Part shown: piece by piece, positions 7,125 to 13,665 of the stretch | Position numbering within the stretch: the first letter of the stretch is position 1 | Layout of the letters: every line of letters begins with the position of its first letter | From: an uncultured Clostridia bacterium | Lineage (GTDB): Bacteria > Bacillota > Clostridia > Christensenellales > CAG-314 | Assembly: GCA_934281515.1 (NCBI GenBank) | Contig: CAKQXG010000025.1 | Location: forward strand, 1 to 18,616 | Length of the DNA stretch: 18,616 nucleotides | Direction: 5' to 3' | The notes under the pieces: model-generated | Database searches by the model: none | What the model saw: the letters and a program-made list of their open reading frames with translations, nothing else | What the model was told of the DNA's origin: nothing | Position numbers and translations under genes: made by a program

Positions 7125-8300
7125 CTACATGGAGTAGTTTTTGAAATAGTTTTGTACAAGGATAAACGGCGTGCCTTTGTCGCCGCTGCCGCTGGTCAGG
7201 TCGCACAGGCTGGCAAGCAGGTCGGTCAGTCTGCGCGGAGTGGTGCCTTGCGACAGTATATTGGCAGTCAGGTCGCTTTGTTTGTGCGCAATCAGTTTCT
7301 TCATTTCGACTACGGCTTCTTCGCCCGATAGATCGGCAAGGTCGTTGTCGGCAACGTATTTCAGTTTGATTTCGTTTGGTTTGCCTACAAGTCCCGATGT
7401 AAACGCCGGCGAACAAACAGGGTCGGCAAGCTCCCAGATACCGCCGACGGGATCTTTAAAGGCGCCGTCGCCGTAAACCATCACTTCGATGTGCTTGCCC
7501 GTGGCTTGCTTTACAAGTGCCTGCACGCGTTCCACGAAGGGTTGACCGTCGCGCGGAAACAACTTTACGCTGTTGTCTGTGGCGAGGTTGCTGCCAAGCA
7601 CGCCGTAGTCGGGATTGTATCCGCTGCCGTCAACAGAAGAGGTCAGTATTTCGTCAAGCGACACAACCTTGGCTGCGCCGGCATTCTGCAAAATCTTTTT
7701 AGTCACTTTGCGCGTGTGGATGTCGGCGTTGATGACGTATTTGGTATGTTTCAGTATTTCGGTGGGGTCGTTGGCAAGTATTACGGTGCAACCCTCGGCA
7801 GCATGCAAGTAGTAGTCGATGTAGTCTACGCCGGTAAATGTGTGGCGTACATCGCCGAATGTGGCGTAAAACTGTTCGGCAGTAAATACGTCTGTGTAGG
7901 GGTTGACACCCTTCTCCATCAACTTTTCGACAGAAACAAAACTGTTTCCCACTTCGTCGGAAGGGTACTTAAGCTGTACAATCAGCTTTTTTACGCCCTT
8001 GGCAATGCCTTTCAGCACCAGGCTAAAACGGTTGCGCGACAGAATCGGAAACACAAGTCCGACGGTTTCGTCGCCAAACTTTGCCGAAACGTCGGCGGCA
8101 ATCTGGTCAATGGTCGCGTAGTTGCCTTGGCTGCGCCCCAGTACGGCTTCGGTCACAGCAAATACGTCGTGGTCCTGTATTTCAAATCCGCCTTGTTTGC
8201 TTGCCGCAAGCAGGCAGTCAGTGGCAATGGCGGCAAGGTCGTCGCCACGCTTGATGATTGGTCCGCGTATTCCGCGGCTGATTGTACCGATGTAATCCAT
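7125..8300 (-). CDS. CofE-like coenzyme F420-0:L-glutamate ligase family protein
   Basis: The protein belongs to the CofE/FbiB-type ligase family, which adds glutamate to F420-0 using GTP. The 391-residue Clostridia form is longer than archaeal CofE (about 250). It has the N-terminal RGIRGPIIKRGDD at residues 9-21, AVTEAVLGRSQGNYAT, and the mid-region VDGSGYNPDYGVLGSN. Most Clostridia carrying this gene are not known to make F420, and no other F420 gene is in the window, so the true substrate is uncertain; a different gamma-glutamyl ligation is possible. The ATG at 8298-8300 has GGAGGG 8 bases upstream. The frame runs 107 codons further upstream, but that part is the structured leader and is rejected as coding. 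Expression is probably controlled by the leader at 8301-8415. Confidence 0.85.
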   Translation of the reverse strand: MDYIGTISRGIRGPIIKRGDDLAAIATDCLLAASKQGGFEIQDHDVFAVTEAVLGRSQGNYATIDQIAADVSAKFGDETVGLVFPILSRNRFSLVLKGIAKGVKKLIVQLKYPSDEVGNSFVSVEKLMEKGVNPYTDVFTAEQFYATFGDVRHTFTGVDYIDYYLHAAEGCTVILANDPTEILKHTKYVINADIHTRKVTKKILQNAGAAKVVSLDEILTSSVDGSGYNPDYGVLGSNLATDNSVKLFPRDGQPFVERVQALVKQATGKHIEVMVYGDGAFKDPVGGIWELADPVCSPAFTSGLVGKPNEIKLKYVADNDLADLSGEEAVVEMKKLIAHKQSDLTANILSQGTTPRRLTDLLASLCDLTSGSGDKGTPFILVQNYFKNYSM

Positions 8301-8347
8301 AAAAATAACCCTCCGTTTTCCGTTTCGGAGGGTTTGTTTCAACAAAT

Positions 8348-8368
8348 AAAAAAATCCCTCGAAAGGGA
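8348..8368 (-). terminator. Leader hairpin 2 with U7 tract
   Basis: The minus strand reads TCCCT, a UUCG tetraloop, AGGGA (8355-8368), then seven U (8348-8354). The form is that of a minimal intrinsic terminator, placed between the promoter and the CofE-like gene, not after a gene. Confidence 0.55.
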
Positions 8369-8415
8369 AAAAAATGCTTGTGTTTTCGGGACAAGTCACA
8401 CAAAAAAACACAAGC
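8368..8415 (-). terminator. Leader hairpin 1 with U7 tract
   Basis: GCTTGTGTTTT pairs with AAAACACAAGC (8376-8386 with 8405-8415), an 11-bp stem with an 18-base loop, followed on the minus strand by A and seven U (8368-8374). If transcription starts at 8412 the outer bases of the stem are lost, but about 8 pairs remain. No minus-strand gene upstream needs this terminator, because pyk has its own. Confidence 0.55.
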
Positions 8416-8418
8416 AAA

Positions 8419-8447
8419 ATATTACTATATGTCGACCGATTTGTCAA
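8419..8447 (-). promoter_or_regulatory. Sigma-A promoter of the CofE-like gene
   Basis: On the minus strand a perfect TTGACA (8442-8447), a 17-base spacer and TAATAT (8419-8424) place the transcript start near 8412, at the foot of leader hairpin 1. Confidence 0.75.
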
Positions 8448-8487
8448 ACGATTGAGCGAAACTTTTTGGAGAATTTTTTTATACGTC

Positions 8488-8516
8488 TTGTTGCGAACAG
8501 TCAAATATAGTAGGAT
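8488..8516 (+). promoter_or_regulatory. Weak candidate promoter for the M14 peptidase gene
   Basis: TTGTTG (8488-8493), 17 bases, TAGGAT (8511-8516). Both boxes deviate from consensus. No better match was seen in the gap before the peptidase gene. Confidence 0.3.
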
Positions 8517-8650
8517 ATAGGGATTGGCGATGTATAAAATTTGTTGAATTGTACGCAGACAGAGAAAAACGACAGGAAGATCAAGAGTGTAGATAATGCA
8601 CATTTTGAAAGGGTCGCGCATATCTTATTAGAGATTGCAGGGGGCGGCTT

Positions 8651-9511
8651 TTGTTCGGTTACAATGATTTGCTTGACGAAATGCAACTGTTTGCGCGGCA
8701 CGGGGTGGAGACGGGTATTGTCGGAGACAGCGAGCTGGGACAACAAATACCGTATGTGTTTGTCGGTCACAAAAACGGCAACAACATGGTGGTTGTTGGA
8801 GCGATCCACGCAAGGGAACACCTTACTGCTCTTGTAACGCTGTGTCTTGCCAAGTATCTGGTCAAACATACGGAGTTGCCCATTGACGGCGGCATATATT
8901 TTGTGCCTATGGCCAACCCCGACGGTGTACGACTGTGTCAGGAAGGCGTCGGGTTTGTCGGCGATAAGGAGCGCAAGGCAAACCTGCTTGCCGTCAACGG
9001 AGGCAGCACCGATTTTTCGCTGTGGAAAGCCAATGCCGACGGTGTGGACCTCAACGTCAATTTCGACGCAAAGTGGGGCGAAGGCAAACAAAACGTCTTT
9101 TTCCGCGCGCCGTCAAACTATGTGGGCAAGGCTCCGTTTTCGGCGAAGGAAAGCCGTGCGTTGGCGGAGTTTACGACACTTGTCAAGCCTAAGGTCACGT
9201 TGTCGTACCACTTGAAAGGCGAAGAAATCTACTGGGACTTCGGGCAAACGGGCGACGCGCGCAAACGGGACTACGCCCTTGCTACGGCACTTGCCAAATA
9301 CACGGGGTACAATCTTGTCGATGACAGGGGCAGTACGGGCGGTTACAAGGATTGGTGCGTTGAGAAACTCGGCGTACCGTCCTTTACGATAGAAGTCGGC
9401 GACGACAGGTTTGCGCATCCTTTCCCCTACACCGAGTTGCGTCATATTTTGTCACAAAACGAGGACTTACCGCGCAGACTGCTAAACAGCGTTGTGGCAG
9501 GACAATGGTAG
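8651..9511 (+). CDS. M14-family zinc carboxypeptidase-like protein
   Basis: The fold is that of M14 metallopeptidases, closest in feel to the gamma-D-glutamyl-diamino-acid endopeptidases that cut peptidoglycan peptides. Zinc ligands are visible: HARE gives H53 and E56, and SYHLKGEEIYW gives H187. The catalytic glutamate is E248 in FTIEVG. The block DLNVNF at 133-138 has Val136 where the family normally has Arg (DLNRNF), which should change how the substrate carboxylate is held. There is no signal peptide, so it is probably cytosolic, perhaps in murein peptide recycling (inference). The best start is TTG at 8651, six bases after AGGGGG; the first ATG is ten codons later and would cut into the fold. 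At 286 residues it is a catalytic domain only. It is divergent from the CofE-like gene. Confidence 0.85.
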   Translation: MFGYNDLLDEMQLFARHGVETGIVGDSELGQQIPYVFVGHKNGNNMVVVGAIHAREHLTALVTLCLAKYLVKHTELPIDGGIYFVPMANPDGVRLCQEGVGFVGDKERKANLLAVNGGSTDFSLWKANADGVDLNVNFDAKWGEGKQNVFFRAPSNYVGKAPFSAKESRALAEFTTLVKPKVTLSYHLKGEEIYWDFGQTGDARKRDYALATALAKYTGYNLVDDRGSTGGYKDWCVEKLGVPSFTIEVGDDRFAHPFPYTELRHILSQNEDLPRRLLNSVVAGQW

Positions 9512-9645
9512 TCCGTGCAACGTCGGAATTGTACCGAGGAGCGATATTTCAAAATGTACCCCGATGTTTGTCGATGTAATAAAAAAATGTATACGTATCG
9601 ACTTTTTGACGACAAAAATGTTGAATTTTCTGCAAAAGGTAACAA

Positions 9646-9681
9646 AAAAGCACGGATTTCGGTTGCAAAATCCGTGCTTTT
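9646..9681. terminator. Bidirectional terminator between the M14 gene and pyk
   Basis: A 14-bp stem (AAAAGCACGGATTT at 9646-9659 with its complement at 9668-9681) has T-rich tails on both strands. It serves pyk on the minus strand, 20 bases past its stop, and the convergent peptidase gene on the plus strand. A weaker hairpin at 9570-9602 (GTCGAT/ATCGAC then TTTTT) precedes it on the plus strand. Confidence 0.88.
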
Positions 9682-9700
9682 GTATTTGAATAAAGTTGGC

Positions 9701-11122
9701 TTAGTTTTCCGTCAGTTTGGTAATCTTGATAAGGTTGGTGCCTACGTTTTTGCCAAGGGGGACGCCTGCCGTAATGACGATGTTATCTCCGGGTTGAGCG
9801 ATACCCATGTTTTTGACGGTTTCTTCGGCGTTGATAAACATATCGTCGGTGTTGTCGAACACTTGCGTAATGACGGGTATCACGCCCCAACTTGCGGCAA
9901 GGCGGTGGTACACGCGGTCATTGCCCGTCATTGCAACAATGGTGGAGTCGGGACGGAAGCGACTTATCATGCGTGCGCTTACGCCGCTTGCGGTGTACAC
10001 TACAATTGCTTTGGCGTTGATGTCGAATGCCGTGTTGACCGTTGCGTGGCTGATGGCGTCGGTGTTGTCAATCAACTTGGGCTGCGCAAGGTTGTAATTG
10101 TGGTGGTAGTCTACATTGGATTCGGCCTCCTCAACAATGCGTGCCATGGTAGCAATGGTGTTTGGGGGATTGATGCCTACCGCGCTTTCTGCAGACAGCA
10201 TTACGCAACTGCTGCCGTCGTACACGGCGTTGGCAACGTCTACTATTTCTGCACGGGTGGGGCGCAATTTTGTGACCATGCTTTCCAGCATTTCGGTGGC
10301 AGTGATGACAAACTTGCCTGCCGAACGACTGCGATTGATAAGCATTTTTTGTATTGCGGGCAACTTTTCGTAGGGCATTTCTACACCCAGATCGCCGCGG
10401 GCAACCATGATGCCTTCCGACTCGTCGATGATTTCGTCAATGTTGTCTACGCCGCTTTGGCTTTCTATCTTGGACACGATGCAAGCGTCGTTTGCGCCGT
10501 GGCTAAGCAAAAAGGCACGTATGTCGCGCACGCTTTGCCCGTCCTGCACAAAACTCGCGGCGTACATTTCGGCGCCGTTTTTAATGCCGAATTCCAGGTC
10601 GCGTTTGTCCTGCTCGGACAAAAACGGCATGTTGAGCTTGCAATTAGGCACAAACAAACCCTTGCGGTCGGACAGCGGACCTGCGTTTTGCGCAACGGTG
10701 TGTATTACGCCTTCTTCCACGCCCATTATTTTAAATATCAGTAATCCGTCATTTAGCAGCAAGGTGTTGCCTGTGGATACGTCCTTGTACAATTCCTTGT
10801 AAGTGATGGACACTTTGGTGTTGTCGCCGACTATGTCATCGGTTACAAAGTCGAACTTCATTCCTTCGGTCACGTCGATTTTGCCGTCGACAAACGTACC
10901 GATACGGATTTCCGGTCCTTTGGTGTCGATCATTATCGGCAATGCAATGCCCAATGCGCGGCGTACTTTTTTTACGGCGTCGATTTTGCCTTGGTGCTCC
11001 TCGTAGGTACCGTGGCTCATATTTATGCGCGCCACGTTCATGCCGGCAAGTGCCATTTTTTTGATCTGGTCGTATGTGCAACTGGCAGGACCCAACGTGC
11101 ATATGATTTTGGTTTTTCTCAT
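9701..11122 (-). CDS. pyk: Pyruvate kinase
   Basis: Pyruvate kinase converts phosphoenolpyruvate and ADP to pyruvate and ATP, the last step of glycolysis. The 473-residue protein starts MRKTKIICTLGPAS and has the catalytic-barrel motifs MIDTKGPEIRIG, SKIESQSG and MVARGDLGVEM. The glutamate in KGPEIR is the residue usually associated with potassium-dependent enzymes. TEMLESM replaces the commoner TQMLDSM. It lacks the extra C-terminal PEP-utiliser domain found in Bacillus and Geobacillus enzymes. The ATG at 11120-11122 has GGAGG 6 bases upstream; an in-frame extension to 11224 lacks a start signal and was rejected. The leader of about 147 nt carries a perfect palindrome at 11216-11233, the most likely control site. 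Confidence 0.97.
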   Translation of the reverse strand: MRKTKIICTLGPASCTYDQIKKMALAGMNVARINMSHGTYEEHQGKIDAVKKVRRALGIALPIMIDTKGPEIRIGTFVDGKIDVTEGMKFDFVTDDIVGDNTKVSITYKELYKDVSTGNTLLLNDGLLIFKIMGVEEGVIHTVAQNAGPLSDRKGLFVPNCKLNMPFLSEQDKRDLEFGIKNGAEMYAASFVQDGQSVRDIRAFLLSHGANDACIVSKIESQSGVDNIDEIIDESEGIMVARGDLGVEMPYEKLPAIQKMLINRSRSAGKFVITATEMLESMVTKLRPTRAEIVDVANAVYDGSSCVMLSAESAVGINPPNTIATMARIVEEAESNVDYHHNYNLAQPKLIDNTDAISHATVNTAFDINAKAIVVYTASGVSARMISRFRPDSTIVAMTGNDRVYHRLAASWGVIPVITQVFDNTDDMFINAEETVKNMGIAQPGDNIVITAGVPLGKNVGTNLIKITKLTEN

Positions 11123-11215
11123 TTTACGCCTCCGTGACGTAGTGTAGTCGGCAAACTGCGTGTTGTGCGGTTTGTCATTGTCAAACCTTGGCTTGACGTG
11201 CCGAACAAATGTAAC

Positions 11216-11233
11216 CTTGTACATATGTACAAG
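11216..11233. promoter_or_regulatory. Perfect 18-bp palindrome in the pyk leader, candidate operator
   Basis: CTTGTACATATGTACAAG is fully self-complementary and lies about 36-53 bases downstream of the predicted pyk start. It does not match the Rex (TTGTGA/TCACAA) or CcpA cre consensus that I know. It could be a repressor site acting by roadblock, or an RNA hairpin with an AUAU loop. Confidence 0.5.
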
Positions 11234-11275
11234 AAATCCGATTTTGTCGTGCGGTCAAAGCCTGTTTGTTACATT

Positions 11276-11304
11276 ATATTATTGTCGGAAGTAGACTGTT
11301 TCAA
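11276..11304 (-). promoter_or_regulatory. Promoter of pyk
   Basis: On the minus strand TTGAAA (11299-11304), a 17-base spacer and TAATAT (11276-11281, overlapping a shifted TATAAT). The predicted start is near 11269. Between here and the MATE promoter at 11475 I see no gene and no clear structure. Confidence 0.6.
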
Positions 11305-11474
11305 AAAACAACCAATCTTCACCCCATAATGATTATACACCAATTGTCAACTTTTGTAAAACGATTGATGGGTTTATTACCGTGCCGAAACAACACATTG
11401 CATTGCAATTTGTACAATTTTTGTCAATGGGCCGTCAACGACGAAAATTTTTTGGCAGTGCGGGTGTAAAACAG

Positions 11475-11503
11475 TTGAGTTTTTCCGTATATGGTGGTAT
11501 ATT
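11475..11503 (+). promoter_or_regulatory. Promoter of the MATE transporter gene
   Basis: TTGAGT (11475-11480), a 17-base spacer and TATATT (11498-11503) predict a start near 11510, about 96 nt before the MATE start codon. Confidence 0.65.
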
Positions 11504-11543
11504 AACATTTCATTCGCCGTGCGTATCGGACGCAGGCAGAATA

Positions 11544-11609
11544 ATGTACAAAACAACGAAAACTACCTCAACATATAAGGAAGAATTGTTTACGAGAGAA
11601 ATACTATGA
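11544..11609 (+). CDS. Possible 21-residue leader peptide coupled to MATE
   Basis: A short frame starting MYKTTK lies wholly inside the predicted MATE leader, about 34 nt from the 5' end. Its TGA stop overlaps the MATE start as ATGA, the usual arrangement for translational coupling. Five of its 21 residues are Thr or Ser plus four Lys in the first twelve. The MATE start has only a poor GAGAG ribosome binding site, so coupling would make sense. Its own site (AGGCAG) is also weak, and such a short frame may be chance. Confidence 0.3.
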   Translation: MYKTTKTTSTYKEELFTREIL

Positions 11610-13045
11610 GTCAAACTACAGTCAACAAAACACACGAAGTGGACATGACTACAGGCAGCTTGTTTCCCAAGATTGTTGCCTTTGCCGTGCCGCTGATACT
11701 GACATCTATTTTGCAGCTGCTGTTCAACTCCGCAGACATGATTGTCGTGGGCAAGTTTGTCAGCAACGACGCCATGGGCGCAGTCGGAGCGACAGGCTCG
11801 GTAAGCTCGCTTATCATCAATCTTGCCATAGGCTTTTCCGCAGGCGCAGGCGTTGTTTTGGCAGGTGCCTACGGAGCAAAAAACAAGGAGTACGGTGACA
11901 AAATTTTGCATACGTCTATGTTTTTGGCGATCATCAGCGGCATTTTGATAGGCATAGTCGGCTTTGCGCTTGCACGGCAGTTGCTTACGTTGATGAACAC
12001 CAACGTCGAACACATCGAGTACTCCGTTACGTACATGCAAATAGTGTTTCTCGGCTCCCCGTTCAACATGGTGTACAACTTCGGCGCAAGCATGTTGCGT
12101 GCAACGGGTGACACCAAACGGCCGTTGCTGTTTTTAAGTCTGGCAGGCGTAATCAACATCATTGTCAACATTGTCACTGTGGTCTTTTTGGGAATGGGCG
12201 TTGCAGGCGTCGCTTTGGCAACGATATTCAGTCAAGCCGTGTCGGCGGTGCTGGTTGTAGTTGTGCTTGCACGCAGCAAAGGCTTTGTCAAATTGGACTT
12301 CCGCAAGATTCGTCCCGACGGCGCCGCCTTGAAAGAAATCGTGCGCCTCGGCTTGCCTACGGGTATACAAAACTGTCTGTTCAACATCACCAACGTAATG
12401 TTGCAAGCCGCCGTAAACGGGTTTGGCTCGATGGTGGTCAACGGCAGTACGGTATCGTCGCAATTGGAAGGTTACATCTATGCGCTAAACAGCAGCGTCA
12501 GCGCAACGGCCCTTACGGTGGTCGGACAAAACTACGGCGCAGGCGATTACAAGCGCATACGCAAAACGGTACACATTTCCGTTGCGTTGGTTACGGGACT
12601 TACGCTTGTCGTAGGATGGTTGGTGATTTTGCTCAATGACCCGTTGTGTCGCATATTTGTCGATACGCAGGATCCTGCTATGACCGAAAAAATCTTGCAG
12701 TTTGCATTTCAGAAGTCGCTTATCGTCATCGGCACATACTTCCTTGACGGCATTATGGAAGTGGTCACCTACTCGCTGCGTGCCATAGGCTACCCACTTA
12801 CAAGTATGTTTATCGTGTTTGGCGGCGTGTGCGTGTTGCGTATCATATGGATATTCGCCGTGTTCCCCTTTTACAAAGAGTTCTGGTTCTTGTTCCTGAT
12901 GTATCCGCTGTCGTGGTTGGTGACGTTGGTCGTGGCATGGATATTGTTGGAAAAACGTATCACATGCGACGGCGCAAGATTGGAAATCGCCCGTGCGCAA
13001 GAGCAAGAGACGGAACAAACCGAAGTTGCGGAAGTCGAGGCATAA
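11606..13045 (+). CDS. MATE family efflux transporter
   Basis: MATE proteins export drugs, metabolites or flavins in exchange for sodium ions or protons. The 479-residue protein has about 12 hydrophobic segments and the usual two-bundle layout: PLILTSILQLLFNSADMIVVG in the first helix region is characteristic, LRATGDTKRP follows the bundle-one helices, and bundle two begins near LGLPTGIQNCLF. The C terminus is a charged glutamate-rich tail of about 20 residues (EQETEQTEVAEVEA). The substrate cannot be inferred. The start is set by the family N terminus; the ribosome binding site is weak, which may be offset by the overlapping upstream frame. The gene has its own promoter, and a terminator at 13191-13223. 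Confidence 0.95.
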   Translation: MSQTTVNKTHEVDMTTGSLFPKIVAFAVPLILTSILQLLFNSADMIVVGKFVSNDAMGAVGATGSVSSLIINLAIGFSAGAGVVLAGAYGAKNKEYGDKILHTSMFLAIISGILIGIVGFALARQLLTLMNTNVEHIEYSVTYMQIVFLGSPFNMVYNFGASMLRATGDTKRPLLFLSLAGVINIIVNIVTVVFLGMGVAGVALATIFSQAVSAVLVVVVLARSKGFVKLDFRKIRPDGAALKEIVRLGLPTGIQNCLFNITNVMLQAAVNGFGSMVVNGSTVSSQLEGYIYALNSSVSATALTVVGQNYGAGDYKRIRKTVHISVALVTGLTLVVGWLVILLNDPLCRIFVDTQDPAMTEKILQFAFQKSLIVIGTYFLDGIMEVVTYSLRAIGYPLTSMFIVFGGVCVLRIIWIFAVFPFYKEFWFLFLMYPLSWLVTLVVAWILLEKRITCDGARLEIARAQEQETEQTEVAEVEA

Positions 13046-13338
13046 AATTGTCGGATACAGAACGGTACGCTTAGCTCGTCCGACAAGGTTGCGGTTGCGG
13101 CATAACGTTATTTAGGTTTGTCGTACACTATGCCCACGGCGGCAACTTGACTGTCGGCGTTAAAGCTTGTTTTCATAAAAAACTCAAAACAAGTCATTCT
13201 TTGCCCGAAGAATGGCTTTTTTTGTTTGTTAAATTGTCTAAGTTTATGGGCATATAAATATTTTCTATCGTTTTGCGATTTTTTACGAAATTTATACAGG
13301 CATATCGATAATGATATATTGTTATGCAATACGAGTAA
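13046..13338. other. Gap after MATE, terminator region
   Basis: No gene is supported. It holds an 8-bp hairpin TTGTCGGA/TCCGACAA (13048-13055 with 13079-13086, 23-base loop) just past the MATE stop, and the terminator at 13191-13223. A minus-strand frame of 22 codons (13108-13176) has coding-like composition but no ribosome binding site. From 13224 to 13338 the DNA is A/T rich and shows nothing else. Confidence 0.5.
13191..13223 (+). terminator. Intrinsic terminator downstream of MATE
   Basis: AAGTCATTCTT (13191-13201) pairs with AAGAATGGCTT (13208-13218) with one G-U pair and a 6-base loop, followed by T7. It lies 146 bases after the MATE stop. Confidence 0.8.
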
Positions 13339-13367
13339 TTGCAATTTTTACTTTAGTATGGTACAAT
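13339..13367 (+). promoter_or_regulatory. Promoter of the dehydrogenase/fumC/hdr operon
   Basis: TTGCAA (13339-13344), a 17-base spacer and TACAAT (13362-13367). The predicted start near 13374 leaves a leader of about 290 nt. No better-placed promoter was seen closer to the gene. Confidence 0.6.
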
Positions 13368-13373
13368 ATTTAC

Positions 13374-13665
13374 AAATAATGGGGAAGTTTGGTAATATTT
13401 AGTTTTTTACCGCGCTTTTTCGTTGTTTTGGCGGCTTTTTACCAAGCATTTTTTATATGACTTGCCGCATTTATTTGACTACACGACACTTCGCTGCGCA
13501 GTACTATGTACAATTGTTTGTCTGTCGCGAGATGTTGTAGGCGCTACCTGCCTTGCTTTTGCCGTGCAATGCCCGAAACGACAAACGTCATGTCGGCGTA
13601 AGGCGTTGCAGATATGCTCGGCGTAGCGAAATAATACGTATCAGGTTACCAAGGAGGACTGAAGT
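13374..13665 (+). promoter_or_regulatory. Long 5' leader with a terminator-like hairpin
   Basis: TTGGTAA (13389-13395) can pair with TTACCAA (13439-13445), helped by an inner CCGC/GCGG stem, and is followed by GCA and T6 (13449-13454), like an attenuator. GGTAA can instead pair with TTACC at 13407-13411. Further on, GTTTGTC (13516-13522) can pair with GACAAAC (13580-13586), closing a domain with a GTAG/CTAC hairpin. ATACGTAT occurs at 13634-13641, just before the strong AAGGAGG site. No known riboswitch class was recognised, and the short frame at 13423-13626 looks spurious. Confidence 0.4.

Larger units (their letters stand above)
8301..8415 (-). promoter_or_regulatory. Structured 5' leader with three hairpins, candidate attenuator or switch
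   Basis: Read on the minus strand from a start near 8412, the leader carries three hairpins in about 110 nt. Hairpins 1 and 2 are each followed by U7 and are listed separately. Hairpin 3 (AACCCTCCG/CGGAGGGTT, 8307-8334) buries the ribosome binding site GGAGGG. An alternative pairing joins GAGGG of hairpin 2 (8356-8360) with CCCTC of hairpin 3 (8328-8332), stacked on a TTTGT/ACAAA stem (8333-8346). That fold would break both hairpin 2 and hairpin 3, freeing transcription and the ribosome binding site together. I do not recognise a known riboswitch class. The folding is inferred by eye. Confidence 0.55.

Noticed and set aside
7491..8510. Plus-strand ORF of 339 codons opposite the CofE-like gene
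   Set aside because: Antisense shadow created by codon bias of the real gene; no motif, and it overlaps the promoter and leader region.
8301..8621. N-terminal extension of 107 codons to the CofE-like protein
   Set aside because: It would run through the promoter and the leader hairpins, is hydrophobic and unlike the family N terminus, and GGAGGG marks the start at 8300.
8541..8650. Frame starting TTG at 8541 as the true N terminus of the M14 protein by frameshift at the G5 run
   Set aside because: The M14 domain starts normally at the TTG at 8651, and the upstream frame has no ribosome binding site or family match.
9515..10744. Long plus-strand ORF of 409 codons opposite pyk
   Set aside because: It is antisense to a clear pyruvate kinase, is rich in Cys, His and Val with no recognisable motif, and has no ribosome binding site.
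13108..13176. Minus-strand frame of 22 codons with coding-like composition (ends AVGIVYDKPK)
   Set aside because: No ribosome binding site and too short to assign; at most a gene remnant.
13423..13626. 67-codon frame in the dehydrogenase operon leader
   Set aside because: Starts at TTG without a ribosome binding site, Cys-rich and featureless; more likely structured untranslated RNA.
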